Source: VFMC01 sp046331225 (lineage in GTDB: Bacteria > Actinomycetota > Acidimicrobiia > Acidimicrobiales > Ilumatobacteraceae). Taken from it: DNA of 64,000 nucleotides. Positions 28,280 through 37,440 of the stretch are shown piece after piece. Both the position numbers and the translations under genes were made by a program. The notes beneath the pieces are model-generated. The model made no database searches and was not told where the DNA came from. It worked only from the letters and a program-made list of their open reading frames with translations. The stretch spans positions 1 through 64,000 of the forward strand of contig JAXLRF010000011.1 of assembly GCA_046331225.1 (NCBI GenBank), written 5' to 3'. The number at the start of each line of letters is the position of its first letter. Position 1 is the first letter of the stretch.

Positions 28280-31200
28280 TCAGAGCAGACCGGCGCGACC
28301 TGCGGCGCGGGCGCGCAGCTCGGTCGTCAGCAGATCGACGTGCTCGGTCTCCTCGGCGGCGAGCTCGCGGTACAGGCGCTGTGCGAGCGGCGGAGCCGAC
28401 TCGATCTGCGACGAGAAGAAGTGCTCGGCGCGACGCTCGAGCCACACGGCAAGACGCAGCAGATCGATCGGATCCTCGGGCACGTCGAGCTCACCCACCT
28501 GCAGGACGGCTCGTCGCACCGCGCCGTCGGGCACCAGATCGTGGGCGCGGAGGTGGTAGCGCCGTTCGAGCGTGTCGAGGTGCGTGCGCTCCATCTCGGC
28601 CAGGCGCGCGAACAGCTCGGCCAGCGCGTCGTTGCCGGCACCGGTGGCTGTCGATGCGGCTTCGACGTAGAAGTCGCGCCCGCCCAGCTCGATCTCGAAC
28701 GCATGTCGCAGCGCGTCGTGCGCCGCGGCGTCGTCGGGGTCGACCACCTCGGCGGGCTGGACGCGTTCGAGCACTGCGCCGCAACCCGGGCACCGGCCGT
28801 ACGGGAACGCGAACCCCTCGTCACGCTTGCCGCAGCCGGTGCATCGCCACGCCACCACGTCACCCGCACAGCAGATCGCGTCGTCGTCGACGGCACGTCG
28901 ACAACGCGCACAACGATGGTCGTCGATCGGCTCGTCGCGCGGTTGCTCGGGCGCCGGGACGGCGATCCGGTCGCCGCGCAGATGCGCGGCGATCGACGCC
29001 GCGGCGCGCCGACCCGCACCCATCGCGAGGATCACGGTCGCGCCACCGGTGACGATGTCGCCGCCGGCGAACACGCCGGGCAGGCTCGTCGCCTGCGTGA
29101 CGGGATCGGCCGACACGTAACCGCGGCGATCGAGCGCCAGTCCGGGTGTCGACCGGGTGACGATGGGGTTGGCGTTGGTGCCCAACGCCACGATCACCGA
29201 GTCGCAGGTGAGGTCGACGAACTCACCGGTGCCCACCGGTGCGCGGCGACCGCGTTCGTCAGGATCGCCGAGCACCATGCGCTCGACGCGCATGCCCCGA
29301 ACGTCGCCCGCGTCGTCGGTGACGATCTCGACCGGGTTGTGCAGGAAGAGGAACTCGATGCCCTCCTCCTCTGCGTGCACCAGCTCCTCGGCGCGTGCGG
29401 GTGCCTCGGCGCGGGTGCGCCGGTACACGCACCGCACGCGTGCGGCGCCGAGCCGTCTGGCGACGCGCAGACAGTCCATCGCCGTGTTGCCGGCGCCGAC
29501 GACGACCACGTCGTCGCCGAGGCCCACCGGCGTGTCGAGGTGCGGGAACCGGTCGCCGCCCATCAGGTTGACGCGTGTGAGGAACTCGTTCGCGCTCGAC
29601 ACCTGACCGGCGTTCTCGCCGGGAATGCCGAGGAAGCTGGGCGCGCCGGCACCGACACCGAGGAACACCGCTTCGAAGCCGCGCTCGTCGAGCAACTGCT
29701 CGACGGTGAAGGTGCGGCCGATCACGACATCGGTCTCGAACCGCACACCTCGCGCCTCCAACCGCTCGACCTCGCGGTCGATGATGTCGCGAGGCAGCCG
29801 GAACGCAGGGATGCCGTAACGCAGCACGCCGCCCGCCACGTGCAGGGCCTCGTACACGGTGACCTCGACGCCGTCGCGTGCCAGATCGGCCGCGCACGCC
29901 AGACCCGCCGGGCCCGAGCCGACGACGGCGACGCGCCGACCCGTCAACGGTGCGGCCTGGATGTCGGCGCGATCACCGTCGGCTCCGGAGCGGGCCACCG
30001 CGACCGTCGGTGCGTCGTCGTGCAACGGTTGCTGGCCGGGCCGGCCGTGATCACCGACGAACCGCTCGAGCCGACCGATCGCCACCGGCTCGAGCTTGCG
30101 GCCGATCACACACTGGCTCTCGCACTGCGACTCCTGCGGGCACACCCGACCGCACACCGACGGCAACACGTTCGCCTCGTGGATCACGGCGAGTGCACCG
30201 TCGAGGTCCTTCACCAGCAGGTGGCGGATGAAGCGAGGGATGTCGACCGAGACCGGACAGCCGGAGATGCACGTGGGGCGCGAGCACTGCAGGCAACGCT
30301 CCGCCTCGCGCAGCGCCTCGGTCATCGAATAGCCGAGCGACACCTCGTCGAACGATCGGGATCGAGACACCGGGTCGCGCACCGGCATCGGCACCTTGGT
30401 CGGCTCGATCTCGCGGAGCTTCTTGTAGGTGCGACGCCCGTCGACGAACAGCTCCTGCTCGACCTGGCATCGGTGTTCGTAGTCGTCGCGTGCTCGTCGT
30501 TCGTCGTGTGCGAAGCGGCGCTGGCGCGTGAGGAGTTCGTCGAAGTCGACCTGGTGTGCGTCGAAGTCGGGACCGTCGACGCAGGCGAATCGTGTGGCGC
30601 CACCGATGCTCACGCGGCACGACCCGCACATGCCGGTGCCGTCGACCATGATCGAGTTGAGCGACACCGTGGTGTGCAGGCCACTCGGCCGCGTGACCTC
30701 GGCGCAGGCTCGCATCATCGGCAGCGGACCGATCGCGACCACCAGGTCGGGCCGGTCGGTGGCGAGCACGTCGGCCAGCGCGTCGGTGACGAACCCCGGT
30801 CGGCCCGCCGAACCGTCGTCCGTGCAGAGCACCACCCGGTCGGCCACCGACTCGAGCCGATCACGCCAGAACACCAGGTCGGCACTGCGGAAGCCGACGA
30901 TCACGGTCGTGCGGTTGCCCGCCTCGGCGAACGCACGCAGCTGCGGATACACCGGTGCCACGCCCAGTCCTCCGCCGACGAGGACGACGTGACCGACCCG
31001 TGCGATCGGCTGCGCCGCGCCGAGCGGACCGACGAAGTCGGCGATCGTGTCGCCCTGCGCGTAGCGGTCGCGCATCTCGACCGTCGACCGTCCGAGTGCT
31101 TGCACCACCACGGTCACGGTGCCGGCGTCGCGGTCGTAGTCGGCGATCGTCAGCGGGATCCGCTCCGATCCGTCGTGCAGGCGTACCATCACGAACTGCC

Positions 31201-31291
31201 CCGGCTGCGCCGCGCGAGCGACGGCGGGGGCCTCCACCTCCCACAGGAAGGTGGCCGGGTTGAGCTCGGACCGGGTGACGATGCGGTACAT
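28280..31291 (-). CDS. FNR/NfnA-like + GltD/NfnB-like + rubrerythrin fusion oxidoreductase
   Basis: 1003 aa. Residues 1-~260 are a ferredoxin-NAD(P) reductase/DHOD-B-like subunit (PGQFVMVRLHD; VGGGLGVAPVYP; GMCGSCRVSIGG Fe-S cysteines). ~270-760 is a GltD/SudA-like NAD(P)H oxidoreductase with C-rich Fe-S region (ERCLQCSRPTCISGCP; SVCGRVCPQESQCE) and two nucleotide-binding folds (VVGSGPAGLACA; VVVVGAGNTAMD). ~770-830 holds CxxC knuckles (CARC, CTGCGK, CPGCG), and ~845-1003 is a ferritin-like rubrerythrin with EMERTH and EETEH diiron motifs. NfnAB enzymes bifurcate electrons between NAD(P)H and ferredoxin; the rubrerythrin tail suggests peroxide reduction coupled to it. Frames are intact. Confidence 0.88.
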   Translation of the reverse strand: MYRIVTRSELNPATFLWEVEAPAVARAAQPGQFVMVRLHDGSERIPLTIADYDRDAGTVTVVVQALGRSTVEMRDRYAQGDTIADFVGPLGAAQPIARVGHVVLVGGGLGVAPVYPQLRAFAEAGNRTTVIVGFRSADLVFWRDRLESVADRVVLCTDDGSAGRPGFVTDALADVLATDRPDLVVAIGPLPMMRACAEVTRPSGLHTTVSLNSIMVDGTGMCGSCRVSIGGATRFACVDGPDFDAHQVDFDELLTRQRRFAHDERRARDDYEHRCQVEQELFVDGRRTYKKLREIEPTKVPMPVRDPVSRSRSFDEVSLGYSMTEALREAERCLQCSRPTCISGCPVSVDIPRFIRHLLVKDLDGALAVIHEANVLPSVCGRVCPQESQCESQCVIGRKLEPVAIGRLERFVGDHGRPGQQPLHDDAPTVAVARSGADGDRADIQAAPLTGRRVAVVGSGPAGLACAADLARDGVEVTVYEALHVAGGVLRYGIPAFRLPRDIIDREVERLEARGVRFETDVVIGRTFTVEQLLDERGFEAVFLGVGAGAPSFLGIPGENAGQVSSANEFLTRVNLMGGDRFPHLDTPVGLGDDVVVVGAGNTAMDCLRVARRLGAARVRCVYRRTRAEAPARAEELVHAEEEGIEFLFLHNPVEIVTDDAGDVRGMRVERMVLGDPDERGRRAPVGTGEFVDLTCDSVIVALGTNANPIVTRSTPGLALDRRGYVSADPVTQATSLPGVFAGGDIVTGGATVILAMGAGRRAAASIAAHLRGDRIAVPAPEQPRDEPIDDHRCARCRRAVDDDAICCAGDVVAWRCTGCGKRDEGFAFPYGRCPGCGAVLERVQPAEVVDPDDAAAHDALRHAFEIELGGRDFYVEAASTATGAGNDALAELFARLAEMERTHLDTLERRYHLRAHDLVPDGAVRRAVLQVGELDVPEDPIDLLRLAVWLERRAEHFFSSQIESAPPLAQRLYRELAAEETEHVDLLTTELRARAAGRAGLL

Positions 31292-31327
31292 CTCCCAGCA
31301 CTGTGGCGGCGACCCTGCCCTCGTCCC

Positions 31328-31343
31328 CAGGGCCTTTGGTCAT
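31328..31343 (-). promoter_or_regulatory. DosR-type box upstream of the Nfn-rubrerythrin gene
   Basis: Minus strand reads GACCAAAGGCCCTG, ending about 40 bases before the ATG of the 1003-aa fusion; it resembles the GGGACCAAAGGCCC boxes upstream of hypoxia/dormancy genes in other actinobacteria. One box only, no partner seen. Confidence 0.4.
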
Positions 31344-31354
31344 GGATCGTCGGG

Positions 31355-31816
31355 TCACCCCAGGCGGCGGAACCGACCGAGACCGAACCACAGCGCCGCG
31401 AACGCGGCAGCGATCACGCCGGCGAGCGCGAATGCCATGGCGGTGTCGAACACGAAGCGTGCGACGGTGAACACGGCCGTGACGATCGAGATCGCCATCA
31501 GCACCATGCCGGCGATCGCGCACCGGATACCGACCCGCAGCCGGGCGGCCCTGCTGCCGTCGGCACCCATGCGGTGGAACGCGGCCGGCGTGAGGAAGGC
31601 GACGGTGGCGAGGCCGACGCCCACCAGCACCACCGCGTAGAGGTCGCGGCCGAGCTCGTCGAGGTCGCCGAAGCCGGCGCTGAACGGGACGGTGAGCAGG
31701 AAGGCGAACAACACCTGCACACCGGGCAGGATCGTGCGCAGCTCCTCGAGCAGTTCGCGGTAGCGATCGCGGGCCTCGTCGTCGGCCGCGTCCTGGATGT
31801 CGCTGGTCGTGCTCAC
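31355..31816 (-). CDS. Four-helix membrane protein, DUF6328-like
   Basis: 153 aa from GTG 31816 (ATG 31834 also possible). Acidic N-terminus with RYRELLEELRTILPGVQVLFAF, then four hydrophobic helices ending RFRRLG. The N-terminal pattern fits the DUF6328 family; function unknown. Confidence 0.65.
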   Translation of the reverse strand: MSTTSDIQDAADDEARDRYRELLEELRTILPGVQVLFAFLLTVPFSAGFGDLDELGRDLYAVVLVGVGLATVAFLTPAAFHRMGADGSRAARLRVGIRCAIAGMVLMAISIVTAVFTVARFVFDTAMAFALAGVIAAAFAALWFGLGRFRRLG

Positions 31817-31865
31817 GGGCCCACCGATACCCACGCGACGACTCGCCGGTACGCTGACCGGTCAC

Positions 31866-31938
31866 GCCCCTTTAGCTCAATGGTTAGAGCAGCGGACTTT
31901 TAATCCGTTGGTTCTGGGTTCGAGTCCCAGAGGGGGCA
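31866..31938 (+). tRNA. tRNA-Lys (anticodon TTT)
   Basis: 73 nt, acceptor GCCCCTT/AGGGGGC with discriminator A, anticodon loop CTTTTAA, T-loop GTTCGAGTCC. CCA is not encoded. Its 3' part is the attachment site of the island. Confidence 0.95.
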
Positions 31939-31939
31939 C
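31895..31939 (+). repeat. attL: 45-bp direct repeat within tRNA-Lys
   Basis: Identical to 59848-59892; after one mismatch a further ACGAA also matches. It runs from the anticodon stem to one base past the tRNA end, so the integrated copy preserves the tRNA. Confidence 0.93.
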
Positions 31940-31999
31940 AACGAAACACCAGCTCAGAGGCGGTTTCTCAGAGCCGGATTCGTTCCCCGCTACAGTCCC

Positions 32000-32019
32000 T
32001 GCCGCGAATCTGCCGCGAA
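32000..32019 (+). promoter_or_regulatory. Paired TGCCGCGAA sites near attL (candidate integrase arm sites)
   Basis: Two direct copies of TGCCGCGAA, 11 bases apart start to start, 60 bases inside attL and just before the integrase start. The same pair recurs inside attR at 59723-59743. Confidence 0.55.
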
Positions 32020-32033
32020 AGGGTGGGTCGAAC

Positions 32034-33176
32034 ATGGGGACGATGCGTGAACGGGCTCCGGGCACGTGGGAACTGATCGTGTCGGCGGGGCGCGACCCGA
32101 GCACCGGCTCGTATCGCCGCGTCATCCGCACCGTGAAGGGACTCACCAAGCGCGAGGCGAAGGCGGCGCTGGCCGAGCTCGAGGTGTCGGTCGCGCAGGG
32201 CCGCGTCGGAGCCGATGATCCGACGCTTGCAGTGTTGCTCGAGCGGTGGATGGAGCACCTCACCGCGATCGGTCGCGCCGACACGACGCTCTACAACTAC
32301 CGCAGGAACATCAACAAGGAGATCGTTCCGACGCTCGGGGCGATCCGTCTGTCGAAGCTGACGTCGCTCGACATCGATCGCCTCTACGCCAAGATGCGCA
32401 AGCGGAGCCTGAAGCCGGCGACGATCCGTCAGGTCCACGCCGTCCTGCGCGGCTCGCTGAACCAAGCGGTCCGGTGGGGACTCGTGCACCGCAACGTCGC
32501 GACGCTCGCGTCCCCTCCGCCGCTCGAGCAGAGCGAGCTGCAGCCGCCGGAACCGGAGATGGTGCGTGCCTTGCTCCGTGAGGCCTTCGCGTACGACCCG
32601 ATGTTCGGCCTCTACGTCCGCGTGGCGATCGCGATCGGCGCTCGTCGCGCCGAGATCTGCGGACTTCGGTGGACCGATGTCGACCTCGATGCCGGGACGA
32701 TGTCGGTGATGCGGAGCCACATCGCGATCCCGGGTGCGCGGGGCGACCGGCCGACCAAGACGAGGTCCACGCGAACCGTGTCGCTCGATGCGGGCACGGT
32801 CGCTGCGTTGCGCGACGCATGGGCCGAGGCGATGCGCATCGCGACGATGGCGGGGATGAACGAGCACCAGCGACGCGTGCACTATGTGTTCAGCTTCGAG
32901 CCACTCGGGCGAGAGGCGTGGCGACCCGACGTCCCGAGCAAGCGGTGGGAGACCGTCCGTGAGCGCGTGCCTGGCGGTGTCGACGTGCGGCTGCACGACC
33001 TCCGCCATTTCCAGGCCACGCAGCTGCTCGACGCCGGCGTGCCGGTGCCGACCGTGGCAGGACGCCTCGGGCACGCCAGTGGCACCACGACGATGAAGGT
33101 CTACGCCCATCGCACCCGTCGAGCCGATGCTCAGGCAGCACGAGTGGTGGCCGACTTCCTCGCCGAACCGGACTGA
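32034..33176 (+). CDS. int: Island tyrosine integrase
   Basis: 380 aa from ATG 32034, 95 bases after attL. N-terminal arm-binding-type domain, core-binding domain (~65-150), catalytic domain with R204/R205 (IGARRAEICGLRW), H321 and R324 (HDLRHFQATQ), H347 and Y357 (MKVYAHR). Catalyses integration and excision at tRNA-Lys. All catalytic residues are present. Confidence 0.93.
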   Translation: MGTMRERAPGTWELIVSAGRDPSTGSYRRVIRTVKGLTKREAKAALAELEVSVAQGRVGADDPTLAVLLERWMEHLTAIGRADTTLYNYRRNINKEIVPTLGAIRLSKLTSLDIDRLYAKMRKRSLKPATIRQVHAVLRGSLNQAVRWGLVHRNVATLASPPPLEQSELQPPEPEMVRALLREAFAYDPMFGLYVRVAIAIGARRAEICGLRWTDVDLDAGTMSVMRSHIAIPGARGDRPTKTRSTRTVSLDAGTVAALRDAWAEAMRIATMAGMNEHQRRVHYVFSFEPLGREAWRPDVPSKRWETVRERVPGGVDVRLHDLRHFQATQLLDAGVPVPTVAGRLGHASGTTTMKVYAHRTRRADAQAARVVADFLAEPD

Positions 33177-33312
33177 CGGCGACGGGGGTCGCTGGCCGCT
33201 TCGGTGCGGCGCTCCGTGACGGTCCCCATACGGGCCGCGAAGTTCCTCACGATCCCGGTAGCGACTGCACGATTTTTCACCGCGTGCCGGGTTTCGCGTC
33301 CTGTTGTCATGC

Positions 33313-33759
33313 GTGAAGGACTCGTCGGACCGTCGTGCACGCAAGACCACCGTCAATCTCGACGTTGGCGAGGTCGACTCGAACGCCGGTCGCGCGACGT
33401 GCCCGGTGCCCGACTTCCTGAACGTCCGCGAGGCATCCAAGGTGCTTCGGCTCAGCCGCAATCGGACTTACGAGCTCGCGAATCTCTACATCGAATCAGG
33501 CGGCGCCTCGGGGCTGCCGGCATTCAGGTTCGGCCGGCCCATCCGCATCCCGCGTCTGGCGCTCGAGGCGTACATCGGCGGCCCGCTCACCTGGCCGCCG
33601 GTCGAGCTGCAGAACGCTGCACCTGATGACGTCGACCTCGACGACGACGGTGAAGGCCGTATCGAGCACGCCTCAGCGCTCGATGCAAATTCGACGGAAC
33701 CAGCCGAGAGCGCGTCGATCGACGGTCTTGATCAGCCGTCGTTGCCGTTCGAGGGCTGA
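33313..33759 (+). CDS. Helix-turn-helix excisionase-like protein
   Basis: ~148 aa from GTG 33313 (TTG 33304 possible). FLNVREASKVLRLSRNRTYEL followed by FRFGRPIRIPRLALEAYI is the winged-helix pattern of excisionase/MerR-type DNA-binding domains; the acidic C-terminal tail of ~60 residues is unusual. Between integrase and relaxase, it could be the recombination directionality factor or a regulator of mobilization. Confidence 0.65.
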   Translation: MKDSSDRRARKTTVNLDVGEVDSNAGRATCPVPDFLNVREASKVLRLSRNRTYELANLYIESGGASGLPAFRFGRPIRIPRLALEAYIGGPLTWPPVELQNAAPDDVDLDDDGEGRIEHASALDANSTEPAESASIDGLDQPSLPFEG

Positions 33760-33844
33760 TGCGGATGAACCCGTGTTCGATGAGCGGTTCTGGTCGCTGT
33801 TGGTCTGACAGACAGGTGCCCGTTTGGGGCGGTGGTCGTCGATG

Positions 33845-36800
33845 ATGCGTGTCACGACCTTGTATGCGTCGTCGGCGGTGTCGTCTGCTGCGTACTACAC
33901 GAAGTACCTGACGGCTGCGCCGGGCGAGGCTCCCGGTGCGTGGATGGGCGCCCAGGCCGACGCCCTCGGTCTGGTCGGCAACGTCGACGAGGTGCAGTTG
34001 CAGGCGCTCCTCGCCGGCCTCGATCCCGTGACGGGCCGGAGTCTGGGTCGGGCCCTGTCGGATCGGACGACGGCGGATGGTCGTGTGGTGAAGGCGGTGG
34101 CGGGGTTCGACGCGACGTTGTCGGCGCCGAAGTCGTTGTCGGTGTTGTGGGCACTCACGGGCGACGACAGGCTGCTCGAGTGTCATGACGTCGCCGTGCG
34201 GGCGGTGGTCGAGTCGTTGGAGCGGTGGGCTGCGACGACGCGTGTCCGTTCGAATGGTGGCCGGTTGCATTTGGACACGCTCGGGTTGTCGGTGGCGGGG
34301 TTCCGGCAGACGACGTCACGCAAGGATGATCCGCAGATCCATACGCATCTCGTGATCTCGGCGAAGGTGCAGACGGTGGATGGGCGGTGGTTGGCGTTGG
34401 ATGCGCGGGTGTTGAAGCAGCACCAGCGCAGCTTTGGTGGTCTGTATCAGTCGGTGCTCCGCTCTGAGTTGACGGCGAGGTTCGGGGTGGGGTGGGAGCC
34501 GATCGTGAACGGCCAGGCCGAGATCGCCGGGATCGACCCGGACCTGCTCGCCGCGTTCTCGAAACGTGCCGCGCAGGTGGATGTCGAGACGAACGCACGT
34601 GTCGAGGAGTTCGAAGCGCGGGAGGGGCGGGCACCGTCGCGGTTCGAACGGGCAGCGATCGAACGTCGCGCGGCTGCGGACACGCGTGTGAAGAAGACCG
34701 GCACCGCCGCAGCAGAGCTCCGCACTATGTGGCGGCAGGAGGCCGCCGATCTCGGGCACACGCCGAGGTCGGTGATCGATGCGATGCGAGCGAGAAGCAT
34801 CGACGTTCACACCCCTGTGAAGACAGGTGTGAACACCCATGTGAGGACGGGTGTGAACAACGCGGTGAACACGCCGGCGGACGCAAACGTCGATGCAGCG
34901 CCGAAGATCACGGTCGCCGAGATCGTGTCGGCGTTGTCGGACCGCAGGAGTGTGTGGCACGACCTCGACGTGTTGCGCGAGATCACCGACCGGTTCCGGC
35001 CTCGCCGAGGGATCCCGGGCGAGCGGTGGGCGGGTGTGTTGGACCGGGCACTCTCGAGCGTGCTCGACGCCTGTGTCGGTCTCGACCCGGAACCCGTTAC
35101 ACCCGCCACCACCGACAAGGGGGCCGGTGGGGCGCGTGGGTCGGATGGTCGGTCGGTGTGGATCGAGCCGGTCGCGCCGCGCTGGTCGTCGCAGCTGGTG
35201 ATCGATCAGGAACTCGATCTGCTCGCTTGGACCCTTGCCGCGCAAGGGGGCGAGCCGTCACCGTCGACCACGATCGAACGCGGCGACCTCGACGTGATGC
35301 AAGCGGCCGCTGCGGGGGAGGTGGCTGGTCGGGATCGGCTGGTGGTGATCATCGGCCCTGCGGGTGCGGGCAAGACGAGCATGCTCACCGCCGCGGTCGA
35401 TGATCTGGTGATGCAGCGCCGCCAGGTGTTCGGTGTCGCACCGACCGCGAGAGCAGCCCGTGTGCTCGAGACCGAGACGGGAATGCGTTGCGACACCCTC
35501 GCCAAGCTCTTGCACGAGCACACTCGTGAGGGCGGACCACGTCCCGAGTGGCGGCTCGCGGTGGGGGCGACGGTGATCGTGGACGAGGCCGGGATGGTCT
35601 CGACGCCGGACTTGTGGCGTCTCACCGATCTGGCCCGAAGGTTGGAGTTGCGGGTCGTGTTGGTCGGCGACCCGTACCAGTTGCAGGCCGTCGCGCGTGG
35701 CGGGATGTTCCCCGAACTCGCCGCCACCGCCACCCGCACCGTCGAGCTCGAACAAGTCCACCGATTCAACGAACCCTGGGAAGCCGGAGCGTCGCTCCGG
35801 CTGCGGCAGGGCGACCCGGATGTCCTCGCGGTCTATCAACGCGATGGCCGTGTCGTCCCCGGCAGCCTCGACGACCACCTCGACAAGATCGGGCGGGCGT
35901 GGACGGGCGCGCACACGGCGGGGAGGTCGTTGGCGATCACCACGACCACCAACGAACACGCCACCCTGATCAACCACCACATCCAACACACACGGCTCAA
36001 AGCCGGCGCCCTCACCGGCGAGCCGGTCGCCGCGGCCGATGGCGAGGTACTCGTGGGTGATGTGGTGATGACCCGCCGCAACGACCGCACCCTCACCACC
36101 ACCACCGGCGACACGGTCCGCAACCGCGACCGCTGGACCGTGACCGCCACCCACGAAGATGGTTCGATCACCGCCCGCTCCCACGTAGGCGAGGCGACCG
36201 TGGACCTGCCGGCGGTCTATGTGTGCGAGTTCGTGCAGCTCGCCTACGCGACCACCGAGCACGGCAACCAAGGCATCACCACCGACACCTCGATCACCCT
36301 CGTCACCGGCACCACCACCGGCCGAGGCCTCTACGTCGGCGCCACCCGCGGACGCCACGACAACCAGCTCCTCGTGGTCACCGACCAGCACTCCGAACCC
36401 GAAGCGCTCGAGGTGCTCCAAAGGGTGTTGGCGACCGACCGGGCCGACCTGCCCGCCGTCACCCACCGACGCCGACTCGCCGAACGAACACCCGTCGCTG
36501 CTCCCGCTGCGGTGCCGGTGCCGGTGCAGAGGTGTCGGGTGGTCGAGCCGGGCTGGGTGAACGACTGGCACAGCGAGGTCCGCGCCAGGATCCCGGCCAT
36601 CAACGGGCTCCTCGACACGATGACGAGCGAACGACCCGCACTCGAACACGCCGTCGCCACCTCACGCGCCAGCTACGGCAGGGCGTGTGCGTTGCCGGGA
36701 CCCGACCAGCACGACCGATTCCAGGCACGCCGTCAAGCGAACCTCGACGCCAACGCCGCAGCGGTCGCCCGCGACAGGGCCCGCAACGCCACCTGGCGAA

Positions 36801-37225
36801 CCCGGCGCACACTCGAACGCGCCGCAACCCGAGCAGCCGAACACGCCGCCATCAGCGGCCGGCACGCCGACCACCTCGACGCCGTCCACCAGCCGATCGC
36901 CGAACACGCCGAGGCCGCACGCGTCGCGCACGCCAAAGCGCTCGCACGGCTCGACACACACGACCAACGCGCCCTCGAGCTTCGCCGCTACCGGGCCGAC
37001 GACACCGCGCTCGACCACGCGATCACCACCTGGCGCACCTGGGCCGCTGGCCACCCAGTGCTCGGCGCCGATCTCAGATCGGCGAGCGAAGCACTCGCCC
37101 GACACGCCGACACCGTCCCCGAAGCCCGAGCACTCCTCACCACCCTCAACCCCGAACACCCCGCACTCCACCAACACGTCCGGCAGATCGGCCGAGCCGA
37201 CCTCGACCACGGCATCGAACTCTGA
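33845..37225 (+). CDS. MobF (TrwC/TraI) conjugative relaxase-helicase
   Basis: 1126 aa from ATG 33845 (ATG 33842 also possible). N-terminal relaxase domain with catalytic tyrosines Y17-Y18 (AAYYTKYL) and metal-binding His in DDPQIHTHLV (H166, H168); RecD-like helicase with Walker A IIGPAGAGKTS (~501-511), Walker B VIVDEAGMVS and the GDPYQLQAV motif; C-terminal Ala/Arg-rich helical region. It nicks and unwinds oriT DNA for transfer. The oriT is not identified. It is the only transfer gene seen, so mobilization would need another element's mating apparatus. Confidence 0.92.
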   Translation: MRVTTLYASSAVSSAAYYTKYLTAAPGEAPGAWMGAQADALGLVGNVDEVQLQALLAGLDPVTGRSLGRALSDRTTADGRVVKAVAGFDATLSAPKSLSVLWALTGDDRLLECHDVAVRAVVESLERWAATTRVRSNGGRLHLDTLGLSVAGFRQTTSRKDDPQIHTHLVISAKVQTVDGRWLALDARVLKQHQRSFGGLYQSVLRSELTARFGVGWEPIVNGQAEIAGIDPDLLAAFSKRAAQVDVETNARVEEFEAREGRAPSRFERAAIERRAAADTRVKKTGTAAAELRTMWRQEAADLGHTPRSVIDAMRARSIDVHTPVKTGVNTHVRTGVNNAVNTPADANVDAAPKITVAEIVSALSDRRSVWHDLDVLREITDRFRPRRGIPGERWAGVLDRALSSVLDACVGLDPEPVTPATTDKGAGGARGSDGRSVWIEPVAPRWSSQLVIDQELDLLAWTLAAQGGEPSPSTTIERGDLDVMQAAAAGEVAGRDRLVVIIGPAGAGKTSMLTAAVDDLVMQRRQVFGVAPTARAARVLETETGMRCDTLAKLLHEHTREGGPRPEWRLAVGATVIVDEAGMVSTPDLWRLTDLARRLELRVVLVGDPYQLQAVARGGMFPELAATATRTVELEQVHRFNEPWEAGASLRLRQGDPDVLAVYQRDGRVVPGSLDDHLDKIGRAWTGAHTAGRSLAITTTTNEHATLINHHIQHTRLKAGALTGEPVAAADGEVLVGDVVMTRRNDRTLTTTTGDTVRNRDRWTVTATHEDGSITARSHVGEATVDLPAVYVCEFVQLAYATTEHGNQGITTDTSITLVTGTTTGRGLYVGATRGRHDNQLLVVTDQHSEPEALEVLQRVLATDRADLPAVTHRRRLAERTPVAAPAAVPVPVQRCRVVEPGWVNDWHSEVRARIPAINGLLDTMTSERPALEHAVATSRASYGRACALPGPDQHDRFQARRQANLDANAAAVARDRARNATWRTRRTLERAATRAAEHAAISGRHADHLDAVHQPIAEHAEAARVAHAKALARLDTHDQRALELRRYRADDTALDHAITTWRTWAAGHPVLGADLRSASEALARHADTVPEARALLTTLNPEHPALHQHVRQIGRADLDHGIEL

Positions 37226-37388
37226 ACCGTGGCGACGGATACTCCTGTGAGCGGTCAAGAGCGGTCGCGTTGCTCCGGTGATCAGGTCGCCGATCATCTC
37301 GAACGATCCGAACCCTCATCGCCCACCAACGCCACCCAGCGTCAGCCGACGGCTCAGGCCGCCCGATGCAAGGCCGGGCATATCGGCA

Positions 37389-37435
37389 GTTATTCCGGTA
37401 ATCCGTCAAGGGGTGATCGGGTTATTCCGGTAATC
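37389..37435. repeat. Double terminal motif of copy A
   Basis: GTTATTCCGGTAATC at 37389-37403 and again at 37421-37435, separated by 17 bases; the same spacing recurs at 50663-50709 and nearly so at 58955-59000. Confidence 0.85.
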
Positions 37436-37440
37436 GATGG

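Noticed and set aside
28277..31903. 1208-codon open frame on the plus strand opposite the fusion oxidoreductase
   Set aside because: Composition is His/Arg/Gly-rich without family features; it is the high-GC antisense shadow of the intact 1003-aa gene.
32034..33176. Integron integrase IntI
   Set aside because: The catalytic and arm domains are phage/ICE-type and it sits by the tRNA att site; the IntI-specific insertion before the HxxR box is not seen.
33177..33312. oriT of the island
   Set aside because: A plausible location next to the relaxase, but no convincing inverted repeat plus nic-like site was found by eye.
34800..34880. Repeat-rich stretch with recurring GTGAACAC in the relaxase gene as an oriT or iteron set
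   Set aside because: It lies inside the coding frame (TPVKTGVNTHVRTGVNN) and the period is irregular; most simply a linker repeat.
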